This document shows, piece after piece, positions 8,005 through 17,400 of a stretch of 38,333 nt of DNA. The DNA is from Thermoplasmatota archaeon (GTDB lineage: Archaea > Thermoplasmatota > E2 > DHVEG-1): NCBI GenBank assembly GCA_030619765.1, contig JAUXAU010000025.1, forward strand, positions 1-38,333, in the 5' to 3' direction. Within the stretch, counting starts at the first letter, position 1; the number at the start of each line of letters is the position of its first letter. A program made the translations under genes and the position numbers. The notes beneath the pieces were generated by a model. The model searched no databases, was not told where the DNA came from, and saw only the letters and a program-made list of their open reading frames with translations.

Positions 8005-8886
8005 TTATTCAATCCATCCAGGAGCCACCTGAGCAATTATGTCAATGACATCTAGAAAAATATCGACTTTTGGGGATGTGGGAGGAGAGTTGAAATTTAC
8101 AGTTACTTTATCATTTGTACTAGTTATCCAAAAATCATTACTAGCACCATACTCTAGACCTTCTTTTTTTAATGTGCCATTAATAAACACACGCCAAGCA
8201 TCAGGATACGAGGTAGTAATAACAATATTTTGAACATCTGTAATTAAAGTACTGTTAGATCTCGAGAAGTTCGTCTGTATTGGATAAGTTCCATACCCAC
8301 TAACAGATTTTTTCCCTCCAACCCCAATAATATTTGATAGGATAAATGATATGTTGACTTCATCGAGAACTTTATTATAATCCACAAAAAAAGATGGTTT
8401 GATGAACATAACATTTCCTTCATCTTGACTGGATATCACTGCTCCAGCTTCATAGATGTAGTCTATATTAAGAAAGTATGTATTTGATGATGAATATTTT
8501 ATAATTTCTGGCAAATATTCAAATGTGTTTGTAGCATTCGTTATATTCATAGCATACTCTTCGTCTAAAATCCGTAGAAATCCAAATGCTCTACTTGACG
8601 TGAAATACGGCAGTTCTTTGTTACCTAGCGTTATTGAGGTTGTAATTGGAACATTTGTTCCAGTTGCTGATTGCGTATCTATTGCAAATTTTAGCATGGC
8701 AAACTGATTTGCCACATCATCCATGTGCTCGGCTTCTATTTGTTCCATCCAGCTTGGTACAAAAACCGTTTGGATGATTACAATGATGGATAGTATTAAT
8801 CCTACTAGCAGAACTGCTATAATAACGCCAACTACTGCATCATCCTTATTCTTAAGATTTTTAAGGAATACGTAATCTCTCTTCAT
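8005..8886 (-). CDS. Type IV pilin-like membrane-anchored protein
   Basis: This 293-residue protein is the last gene of the pilus operon. The N terminus has a class III (prepilin) pattern: basic residues, KDDAVVGVI, then a long hydrophobic helix (GVIIAVLLVGLILSIIVIIQ). A beta-rich extracellular part follows, with several Asn-x-Ser/Thr sites (NITNAT, NFSRSNS), as in glycosylated archaeal surface proteins. A prepilin peptidase would cut before the hydrophobic stretch, leaving a helix that packs in the pilus core. GGTGGAAGG lies before the ATG. It follows the giant pilin-like gene by 30 bp. It could be a minor pilin or a pilus-associated adhesin; the ectodomain family is not recognised. Confidence 0.7.
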   Translation of the reverse strand: MKRDYVFLKNLKNKDDAVVGVIIAVLLVGLILSIIVIIQTVFVPSWMEQIEAEHMDDVANQFAMLKFAIDTQSATGTNVPITTSITLGNKELPYFTSSRAFGFLRILDEEYAMNITNATNTFEYLPEIIKYSSSNTYFLNIDYIYEAGAVISSQDEGNVMFIKPSFFVDYNKVLDEVNISFILSNIIGVGGKKSVSGYGTYPIQTNFSRSNSTLITDVQNIVITTSYPDAWRVFINGTLKKEGLEYGASNDFWITSTNDKVTVNFNSPPTSPKVDIFLDVIDIIAQVAPGWIE

Positions 8887-8916
8887 CCTTCCACCCCAAT
8901 TTTTCCTCCATTTTTT

Positions 8917-11900
8917 TTATCCGCCTGTATGGTCATTATAATGCCGGTTAATTTCTGTTTGTGGAATTACCGATCTCCAAAGAGTTACTTCGTCTACTAT
9001 ACTATTGAGCCAGCCGAAATACAAGTTATTATTATTTGTAGTTATTGAAGTGCTATATGTTGTCCAGTTTACTAAAGTTTTATTGATATATAGTTTCATT
9101 TGGTCACTACCACCAGCATTTTTATCATAAGTCAAAACAACATAGTTAAAGCCTGAAGAAATCGGTGCAGTAAGGTACATATCATTTATATATGCATAGA
9201 CGGTTGTAGAATCGGCGTTTATTCTATAACAATTGCTTCTAGCAATTATGTAGCCAACTGTAGGTGTGTACTTTATCTCTACCGTCCGTATCATACCATC
9301 TAAGTAGTTGTTTCTATAAGCGATTGCAAAGATGCTCCCATTGACGTGAATGATTCTACATTCCCGTGAGTCCCCTGTATCGAACTCATAATTACCATCA
9401 AGTGAATTGGCAATATCCCCATTTTCTCCTATCCTTAAAGTTTTCACATATCCATCCCAGCCAGAACCAGCGTGAACAATAGCATAGACACTGCCTTTGA
9501 TATGAATGATGTCTGGGCGATAACCGTGAGATGTGTCAAACTCTAAAGTATCAATGACACCACCAACAATCATTCCATTGTTATCTATCCTCACCGTTTT
9601 CACATAGCCATCGTTACTGGGCCCTGTGTAGGCAATTCCATAAACATCTGCTGTGACGTTAATAATGTTAGAGAATACACAATAAGAAGTATCAAACTCT
9701 AAAGTATCCATGCCGGTGGTGGTAATCGCCCCATCATTTGCTATCTTCACTGTTTTCAAATATCCATCCCAGCCAGAGCCCGTGTAGGCAATGGCATAAA
9801 CTTCGCCACTAGCATGAATAATGTCAGGGTAGTAACAAGTTGATGCGACAAACGTTTGGGTGGCGGAAGCCATGGCAATAGTGGAAATCTGTCCATTACT
9901 GAATATATTCACCGTTTTCACATAGCCGTAATTACTAGGGCCACGATAAGCAATGGCATAGACATCTCCGCTGACATGAACTATAGCGGGTCTAATACCT
10001 TGAGTTGTTTCAAACTCTAAGGAATCAATGACCCCACCTATGACATACCCAGAACTATTTATCCTCACTGTTTTCAGGAATCCATGCCAGGAACTTTGAT
10101 AATCTGAATAAACAATGGCATAGAACTCACCACTAATATGAATAACCATCGGATCTAAAATCTGACCTGAATGAAACTTGAAGCTATTAATGATGCTATC
10201 GTTAATCTGTCCATTACTCGCGATTTCAACCGTTCTTAAATATCCATCATCGTCAAAACCTCTAAAGGCAAGAGCATATATGTTATCAGATATTTGGATT
10301 ATATCAGGTTGTTGAAAATCAAAGATGCCGAACTCTGCATAGTCAATAACTGGTTTAGAGATTGTCCCATTATTAGCTATTTGCACCGTTTTCAAAAGCC
10401 CGTCGTCGTATGTGCCCCTATAAGCAATGGCATAGACATCGCCATAAATACCAATGATACTAGGGTCATAACAAGCAGAAGTGTCAAACTCATAGCTATC
10501 AATAACATTACTATCAATCACTCCATTACTTGCTATTTTCACTGTTTTCAACCATCCATCATTACCCGGACCTCTGTATGCAATGGCATAGACATCTCCA
10601 TTAATATGTATGATACTGGGTTCTCTTCCATAGCTGGTATCAAAATCAGAAGTGTTAATGATCTCCCCCTTAATCGTTCCATCATTATATATCTCTACGG
10701 TTCTCAACGTCCCAACTGATGTAAAGCCCCCATAACAAATAGCATAGATATTCCCATCAACATGCGTTATATTAGGTTCAAAACCATCAAAAATGTCAAA
10801 CGGGAAACTATCAATGTACTCTCCATCAAAATGGGAGGGAGCTGTAATTTGTCCATCATCGGCAATATCCAGTGTTCTCAATGCCCCATCTGAGTCAGGA
10901 TTTCTGTAAGCGATAGCATAAATATCCCCATAAACATGAATCATGTTTGGTTCTTCTGAATAACCCGTGATTGCTCTATCAAAAACTACGGTGTCAATAA
11001 CACCCGTAATCTGTCCATTATTGGATATACCAATCGTTGTAAAATACCCATCATTATTAAGGCCTGTGTAACCAACGCCATAGACATTCACATCGATATA
11101 AAAGATATGGGATTCTCGATAGGTTGTAGCAAAAGGCGATGTATCTTTGATTGTGCGGTTAATACTTCCATCAGTAAATATCTCCACCGTTCTTACATTT
11201 GCTACCCAACCAGACCTGTAAGCAATAGCAAAGATAGTTCCATCGACATGAATGATGTCGGGGTCGTAACAATCATCTGTGGAAAACTCGAAGATATCAA
11301 CAAGTGTATAGTTAATATGTCCATCATTAGCTATCTCCAACGTAACCAAGAATCCATCGTTACCATCGCCTCTGCAAGCCACGGCATATATATCGCCAGA
11401 GACATGAGTTATATCTGGATCATAAATGTTAAAAAGACCAAATAATGAAGTGTCAAGCACAGGGCTTATAATCTGTCCATAATATCCTTCATTGTCTTCT
11501 AAAGGCTTCATCCATGTTTCTATGGAAATCTTGTCTATAATATCCAAACTGGGATTATAAGGTACTTCTACATAATCATCAATGCCGTCATAATTCAATG
11601 CAGTTCCATTTATTCCTGTAGTCCATTGTGGTCCATAAAAAAGTGTTCCGTGGTTGTCACGTCCAGAAGAATCGACAGCAATTGTCCCACTTCCAGTATC
11701 AAAATGCCACATGCCCACTATCACTCCAGGCGTGGTAAAAGAGAGGACTACATCCTCAATCGTCTCATTATTGTATCTAAGTTGAGCTTTAAATAAATAA
11801 ACTGTATCAGGAGTTAAACCAGTAACCATTTTTCCATAAGAGCCTTCTCCCGTTTGGCCACTAAACCAAGTGGTGTAATTCCAGTCCTCTGTAGCCTTCC

Positions 11901-12453
11901 TAAAGGCAAACCTCAAATCACCTGTGTTGTTCCTGAAATTATATTTCATCCATAACGTTGCTCTATCACTTTCAACATCACTAGCGCTCGAGGTGAGAAC
12001 ATATGCAAACTCAAAAACTTCCCCGTCCTGAATGATCCCCGTCATTACTAGTGCCCCGCTTTTCGCATCAATAACCGTAGCCCTAACCTCCAGACCGATA
12101 ATATCTATGCCAAGGCCACTAGCATTAAAAACTAACCTCTCACCAACGTTCCAATAACCATCACCATTGGTATCATTTAGGTAGTCTCTAACGACCATGT
12201 TCAGATGGTTGCCAGCTATAATTAGCATAACTGTTGAATCAGCTGATAATGCCTCCTGACCACGATTTTCTAGTATCACTTCCTTTCCTTCTGTCGTTCC
12301 AATAATGTATACAGCTGGTGGATGAGCTGAAGGATCCATTGATTCGTTTATAACAAAGATGTAAACTACTGAGAAGAGTGAAACAGATATCCCTAATAGC
12401 AAAACAGTACCCATTATTTCAGATACTGCTTTATTAGCTCTTTTAATTTTCAT
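8917..12453 (-). CDS. Giant pilin-like surface protein: 14 propeller repeats inserted in a LamG-like domain
   Basis: The 1178-residue protein starts with a classical archaeal pilin N terminus (RANKAVSEIMGTVLLLGISV), followed by a small pilin-like domain (~35-150) and an FN3-like segment (~150-245). A LamG/concanavalin-like fold starts at ~250 (GMWHFDTGSGTIAVDSSGRD, KISIETWMKPLEDNEGYYGQ) and is interrupted at ~330. Fourteen repeats of ~55 residues follow, each with a core like IIHVSGDVYAIAYRG and WLKTVKIASNGVI. The LamG fold resumes at ~1060 (YYNKTLV-like strands, then NNLYFGWLNSIVDEVTLWRS). Fourteen repeats would suit two seven-bladed propellers. GAGGAG lies before the ATG. A surface adhesin carried on or anchored like a pilin is the likely role. 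Confidence 0.8.
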   Translation of the reverse strand: MKIKRANKAVSEIMGTVLLLGISVSLFSVVYIFVINESMDPSAHPPAVYIIGTTEGKEVILENRGQEALSADSTVMLIIAGNHLNMVVRDYLNDTNGDGYWNVGERLVFNASGLGIDIIGLEVRATVIDAKSGALVMTGIIQDGEVFEFAYVLTSSASDVESDRATLWMKYNFRNNTGDLRFAFRKATEDWNYTTWFSGQTGEGSYGKMVTGLTPDTVYLFKAQLRYNNETIEDVVLSFTTPGVIVGMWHFDTGSGTIAVDSSGRDNHGTLFYGPQWTTGINGTALNYDGIDDYVEVPYNPSLDIIDKISIETWMKPLEDNEGYYGQIISPVLDTSLFGLFNIYDPDITHVSGDIYAVACRGDGNDGFLVTLEIANDGHINYTLVDIFEFSTDDCYDPDIIHVDGTIFAIAYRSGWVANVRTVEIFTDGSINRTIKDTSPFATTYRESHIFYIDVNVYGVGYTGLNNDGYFTTIGISNNGQITGVIDTVVFDRAITGYSEEPNMIHVYGDIYAIAYRNPDSDGALRTLDIADDGQITAPSHFDGEYIDSFPFDIFDGFEPNITHVDGNIYAICYGGFTSVGTLRTVEIYNDGTIKGEIINTSDFDTSYGREPSIIHINGDVYAIAYRGPGNDGWLKTVKIASNGVIDSNVIDSYEFDTSACYDPSIIGIYGDVYAIAYRGTYDDGLLKTVQIANNGTISKPVIDYAEFGIFDFQQPDIIQISDNIYALAFRGFDDDGYLRTVEIASNGQINDSIINSFKFHSGQILDPMVIHISGEFYAIVYSDYQSSWHGFLKTVRINSSGYVIGGVIDSLEFETTQGIRPAIVHVSGDVYAIAYRGPSNYGYVKTVNIFSNGQISTIAMASATQTFVASTCYYPDIIHASGEVYAIAYTGSGWDGYLKTVKIANDGAITTTGMDTLEFDTSYCVFSNIINVTADVYGIAYTGPSNDGYVKTVRIDNNGMIVGGVIDTLEFDTSHGYRPDIIHIKGSVYAIVHAGSGWDGYVKTLRIGENGDIANSLDGNYEFDTGDSRECRIIHVNGSIFAIAYRNNYLDGMIRTVEIKYTPTVGYIIARSNCYRINADSTTVYAYINDMYLTAPISSGFNYVVLTYDKNAGGSDQMKLYINKTLVNWTTYSTSITTNNNNLYFGWLNSIVDEVTLWRSVIPQTEINRHYNDHTGG

Positions 12454-12464
12454 TGACTAACTCC

Positions 12465-12638
12465 TCAACCTATTGCTATTGTATACTCTCCTGATAATAA
12501 TATATAAAGCTTTTGCGTTAAAATGCCAAAATGAAAAAGAGCCCAGATAGAAAATTTAAAGAGAGAGAACACAATGGTTACTAGAAAAAAAATAGTCCCT
12601 AGTACCCAGGTTGTTGCTTTTGCTCTTTTAGTTTTCAT
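12465..12638 (-). CDS. Small pilin-like membrane peptide, 57 residues
   Basis: I choose the ATG at 12638, because GGTGAG sits about ten bases upstream and the in-frame GTG at 12650 lies inside that sequence. The product begins MKTKRAKATTWVLGTIFFLV, which lines up with the start of the giant pilin downstream (MKIKRANKAVSEIMGTVLLL). After one hydrophobic helix it has only a short tail (ILTQKLYILLSGEYTIAIG). The conserved pilin pattern before the helix is weakened (TTWVLG in place of SEIMG). It may be a tiny minor pilin, or the remains of a duplicated pilin gene. It lies 20 bp after the TadC-like gene and 11 bp before the giant gene, in the same operon. Confidence 0.55.
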   Translation of the reverse strand: MKTKRAKATTWVLGTIFFLVTIVFSLFKFSIWALFHFGILTQKLYILLSGEYTIAIG

Positions 12639-12658
12639 ATCCCAACTCACCTACGTAT

Positions 12659-13549
12659 TTATACTCCTAATAAAATTTTAAATGCAATCCAATTTACAAA
12701 AACCAAAACAAAAATGTGTTTTACACTAGAAGAAAGATTACCGTCTTCAAATACTCCAGCAACTAAACCTGATCCAAATCCCTGAACTAGTGTTGCAAAA
12801 TAGAATATTGGAAGGATTTCTTCCTGCCGAACACTTCCTCCACCAAGTGCACCTTGCATCCCCTGTGCACTAGACCCAGTCATGGCTGGTATAAAGCTAC
12901 TGCACAATATTGCTATTATTGCTAAAAATACGAACGCACCAACATAGATTACAACTACATAGGAAGCCATATTGGCCTTTCTTTCAGCCTCAAGCATTTT
13001 GATTTCTCTAGCATCTTTCGCAGCTACATCTAACACGTCTGCTACATTTCCTCCGCTTTTATTTGCTTCAATAATCAATGAGATAGTTCTTTGGATAGAT
13101 TTTGTTTTTACTCTTTCTGAAAAAGCGATCAAGGCATCTGTAACACTACTTCCCCATGAAACTTGTTGAGAAATCTTTTGAACTTCGGGAGTTAGGATTC
13201 CGTAGTTTCCCTTGGATGCAAATAAAATTGCTTTGGTAAATGTCATTCCCGCGCGCCTAGACTCTGCAAGATCACGAACAAAATCTGGAAAAATGCTATC
13301 TATTTTGTAGATTTTTCTAGCCTGTAAAGATGTATACATTCCATAGATGCCAGTTACTGACAAAATAGCCAAAACTATATGATCAGCTGGAGTGCCGAAA
13401 TTCTGTATGATACCTAACAGGGTGAGAAATGCTAATAAAGAAAATATTAAAGCAGATACTATAGTGACCGTCTTTACAATAAATTGAGTAACCTGACCAG
13501 TAAGTATAATATTTTTTATGAAATCCGATTTAGGCAGATTTTTTGACAT
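12659..13549 (-). CDS. TadC/FlaJ-like (GspF-family) pilus assembly membrane protein
   Basis: The 296-residue protein has two N-terminal membrane helices (~25-70), a cytoplasmic region with the GspF/T2SSF pattern (IDSIFPDFVRDLAESRRAGM; IIEANKSGGNVADVLDVAAK), and C-terminal helices (ANMASYVVVIYVGAFVFLAI; HIFVLVFVNWIAFKILLGV). This is the inner-membrane platform that couples the TadA ATPase to pilin polymerisation. It lies 3 bp after the other TadC-like gene; the two probably form a pair, as in archaeal pilus loci with two platform proteins. The SerGlyGly segment is a hallmark of the family. Confidence 0.88.
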   Translation of the reverse strand: MSKNLPKSDFIKNIILTGQVTQFIVKTVTIVSALIFSLLAFLTLLGIIQNFGTPADHIVLAILSVTGIYGMYTSLQARKIYKIDSIFPDFVRDLAESRRAGMTFTKAILFASKGNYGILTPEVQKISQQVSWGSSVTDALIAFSERVKTKSIQRTISLIIEANKSGGNVADVLDVAAKDAREIKMLEAERKANMASYVVVIYVGAFVFLAIIAILCSSFIPAMTGSSAQGMQGALGGGSVRQEEILPIFYFATLVQGFGSGLVAGVFEDGNLSSSVKHIFVLVFVNWIAFKILLGV

Positions 13550-13552
13550 ACA

Positions 13553-14428
13553 TTATGCTCCTTGAGACATACTTTTAATTACTACTGCAAATCCTATATG
13601 AATTAGAGGAGTGACCATAAAAATTAAAATATAGAGAAACATAGCATTAAAGTCACCACTTATTATCATCATAAGTGGAATAACTATAAGCAACAAAAGT
13701 ATCCCCGCAACTGCTGCAGTTACATAACTTTCAGCCATTATTCCTAGACTTTCCAGAAGTTGTTTTTGCTCTTGTCTGTTCTCCCACATATATTGGTTTG
13801 CTTTATTCATAAAATAGCTTTTTAAAGAACCACCCGAAGTAACTGTAACAATCATTCCCTGTAAAAACTCTTTAAACTTCTGCGATGGTGTTATCTCCAT
13901 GTTGGATCTAATTGATGTAATAACATCCATGCCCATCAACGTGACATCCCTATAGATCCAAGAAGCTTCTTCTTTAATTTCTCCATATATGTCTTGCTTG
14001 GAAAGACTCTTAAAAATCTCAGTAGGAGTTATGCCTGCAGAAGACATTGCAGAAATGAAATTAAGAGCATAAGCTAAATGTAAATTAATTTTTTTACCAC
14101 GTGATTTTGCTCTAAAATAAGGTAACATTAAAGAAATGAAATAAACAAGAATACCAAGCAAAACTGGAATGAGCAGAAAGAAAGTAGTAAGTACTATATC
14201 CAAATTAATACCAACAGATGGAAGTATAAAAAAAACCAACGTAGACAAAACAGCGAAAGAAGCTATTGTTACGAGAAGTGAGTTAAGTATAACAAATGAC
14301 ACGTACGCTCCACCTCTAATTTGCATGTGAGCAGATTGTAAATTGTGCTTCAGTTTATCACTCGCTTTTCTCTCTGTAAACTGTCCAAACCATTTGTAAC
14401 TAATCTTTTGATAGTTATTTAGAGTTAT
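13553..14428 (-). CDS. TadC/FlaJ-like pilus assembly membrane protein with probable ATA start
   Basis: The first ATG is at 14326, but the frame is open and protein-like upstream: ISYKWFGQFTERKASDKLKH, then NLQSAHMQIRGGAYVSF. The LxxA...YVS pattern is typical of FlaJ/TadC N termini, and the ATG falls inside it without a ribosome binding site. No ATG, GTG or TTG exists further upstream in frame. An ATA at 14428-14426 lies exactly 7 bases after GGAGG (14440-14436), giving 291 residues, close to the 296 of its neighbour. I therefore mark 14428 as the probable start, overlapping the end of the tadA gene. The rest has GspF features (AMSSAGITPTEIFKSLSKQD, VTVTSGGSLKSYF) and membrane helices at both ends. 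A mutated or misread ATG is the alternative. Confidence 0.7.
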   Translation of the reverse strand: MTLNNYQKISYKWFGQFTERKASDKLKHNLQSAHMQIRGGAYVSFVILNSLLVTIASFAVLSTLVFFILPSVGINLDIVLTTFFLLIPVLLGILVYFISLMLPYFRAKSRGKKINLHLAYALNFISAMSSAGITPTEIFKSLSKQDIYGEIKEEASWIYRDVTLMGMDVITSIRSNMEITPSQKFKEFLQGMIVTVTSGGSLKSYFMNKANQYMWENRQEQKQLLESLGIMAESYVTAAVAGILLLLIVIPLMMIISGDFNAMFLYILIFMVTPLIHIGFAVVIKSMSQGA

Positions 14429-17400
14429 TTTTATTCCTCCGGAAACCTATACTTTTTCTAATTTTTTTCTTAGCTGAGAGTGTAGAAGTTATTTCCTCTT
14501 TAATCAAATCTTTACCTAAGTCCATCTCTCCTACTCCGATTTTATCTGACTTTTCAAGTTTATGAACATCTATTTTATTACTTTCTTCTTTCTCAATTTT
14601 TGTACCATCTATTATCTTTTTCATCAGTTCATTAGGATCTTCAGCATAGAAGGATACTACTCTTGCAAATTCTATAAATGAGTTTATATTATTCTTACGC
14701 ATCCAATCGAGCACTTCTACTCTTCTTCTAACTTCTTGCATTATACCTTCTTTACTTATGCCATGTAGATTTCTTATACGCTCTAATACGTAGCTTTTAC
14801 CTGAATAGATAAATTTATCTTCCACAGGATCCCAGCGGAACACCTCATTCGAAAGTATTTCTTTTGTTGTAGGATCAATATCTACAATTTCAACAATCTG
14901 TTTGCATTTCCTAACATGTTTATCTCCAACCTTAGCGTTCACCTGTATAAACACTATATCTAAAGATTGCAACATAACGCGTGGTATCTCTATTGGTTTT
15001 CCTTCCAATCTGTGTATAACAGATTTGGTTGAGTCAGCATGAAATGTGGAATAAGTAGTATGCCCTGTCGCCATAGCCTGAAATAAAACATATGCCTCTT
15101 GCCCTCTTATTTCCCCTACTAAAATATATTCAGGTCTCTGTCTGAGAGCTGCTTTCATAAGATCAAACAGGTCGATTTCACCAACAAGTTTATCACGAAC
15201 CACTTCACCAAAACCGGAGCGGGTCACCCCAGGAATCCAATTAGGATGTGGAAGGTTGATCTCTCTGGTTTCTTCTATAGAAACTATCTTCGCTTCTTTA
15301 GGAATGAATAGTGAAAGTGCATTTAATGTAGAAGTTTTACCAGCAGCTGTACTACCAGCAATAAGTGCGTTGATTCCATTTTCTACAGCCATCCACATAT
15401 ATGCAATCATCTCTGGAGACATAGTGCCGTACTCGATCAAATTTGTAGGGGTAATGGGATCTGAACGGAATTTTCGTATAGTGAAAGTAGAGCCCTTAGT
15501 AGTTACAGCTTCACTCAATGTCATCTGAATTCTAGACCCGTCTGGCATTGTAGCATCGAGCATAGGTTCAGCAATTGAGATGTGCTTTCCACATTTTTGA
15601 GCAAGTTTAATAACAAAAGTAGAGAGTGTTTCCTCATTGTCAAATTTTATATTGCTCTTTAATGAACCGTATCTTCTATGATACAAAAATATCGGAACCT
15701 TAGAACCATCACAAGAAATATCTTCGATATTTGGATCCTTCATCAACGAATCTATTTTTCCATAACCTAAAAAATCTCTTTTAACATAATATAAAAATTT
15801 CTTTTTTAATATATCATCGGACTTCATCTCATGGTCTTCTATCATTTGATCTATCTGGTCAATGAGAAACCTATCTACACGACCAGATTCAATTTCATCC
15901 AATCGTATGTCCACCGAATTGATTAATTTCTCTTGTAAAAGATTGAGGGTATTAAGCTCCTGATCCATTAATTGAGGTTCCATACTCTTATAATATTTGT
16001 CCAGAGACATAGTATCTTCTAATATTTTGACGTATGCAAAAGGTTCATTTACAGGATAAAAATCAATTTCAACAAAATTCTGTTCTCCTGGTAAAATATC
16101 TTCTTTTCTCCTTTCTACCTCTTCTTCCTCTTCTAATTCTATTCCGGTTCTTCGTAATAAGGCTTCTCTTTCTTTTTCCCTTGCGTCCATCACAGCTATT
16201 TCTGATTTTAACTTCTTTAATCTCTCTTCTATCCCCCTTTCTCTCAGTTCCTTTCCTTTAAGTTCTCTTTCTACCTGCTCTTTCTCTTGCCTTTCTTCCT
16301 CTTCTATTTCTTTTTCGGTTCTTCGTAAGAGGGTTTCTCTTTCTTTTTCCCTTGCGTCTATTACTGCTATTTCTTCTTCTAACTTCTTTATTCTCTCTTT
16401 TATCGTCCTTTCTCTCAGTTCTTCCTCTTGTCTTTTTAATTCCTCTTCTTCAGTTCTTCGTAAGGTTTCTCTTTCTTTTTCCTTTGTCTCCATCGCTGTT
16501 TTTTCTGATTCTAACTTCTTTAGTTTCTCCTCTTTTATCTTCCTTTCTCTCAGTTCTTCCTCTCGCCTTTTTAATTCCTCTTCTTTTGCGGCTCTTCGTA
16601 AGGATTCTCTTTTTCTTTTCTTTGCCGCCATAACTGCTTTTTCTGCCTTAACAACTGCTTTTTCTGCTTCTAACTTCTTTAGTTTCTCTTCTTTTATCTT
16701 CCTTTTTCTCAGCTTATCTTTCAGCTCACTTTCTCGCCTTTTTAATTCCTCTTCTTTTTTGGTTTTTCGTAAGGTTTCGCTCTCCTTTTCCTTTGTTGCA
16801 ATCAATCTCTTTTTTAATTCAATTTTTTTCAATCGTTGTTTTTCTTTTAGTTCTCTTTTCTCCTCTTTCTTAGCTATTTTGGCTTCTTTGTCTTTTTTCC
16901 TTGCTTCAATCAACGCATTTTTTGCTTCTATTCTTTTTAATCTTTGTTCTTCTCTTTGCTTTTCTCTTTGTTCAATCTCTTGTCTTTTTAGTTTCTCTTT
17001 TTTTTCCTCTTCAGTCTTTTTAACTGCTCTTTCCTTTTCTTTTGCTTTCATCATCGCTTTTTTCAATTCTAATTTTTTTAGCTTCTCCTCTTCCACTGCT
17101 TTCTCCCGCAGTTCTCTTTCTTTCTCTTTCTTAGCTTTTTTAGCTTCTCTTTCTTTTTCCCTTGTTGTGATCAATCCCTTTTTTAATTCAATTTTTTTCA
17201 ATAAACCGAAAAATCGTTGTTTTTCTCTCTCTTTATCTCTTAGTTCTTCCTTTTGCCTTTTTAATCCCTCTTCTTTTCCGGCTCTTTTTAGGGTTTCTTT
17301 TCCTTTTTCCCTTATATCTATCAATGCCTTTTCTGCAAATGAAACTAAGCCTTTTTTACCACAATTATCACATTCGATTACTACTTTTTGACCTGGTTCA

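Noticed and set aside
10294..10719. 141-codon plus-strand ORF inside the giant pilin gene
   Set aside because: It is a shadow frame of the repeats; its own apparent periodicity mirrors the sense repeats.
9300..11480. Regularly spaced DNA repeats that might suggest a CRISPR array
   Set aside because: The ~165-bp units are in-frame coding repeats of the giant pilin-like protein, are not identical, and lack short spacers.
16759..17391. Plus-strand ORF of 210 codons rich in Phe and Ser opposite the tadA coiled coil
   Set aside because: It is the antisense image of Lys/Glu codons (AAA/GAA read as TTT/TTC); there is no ribosome binding site, and the composition is implausible for a protein.
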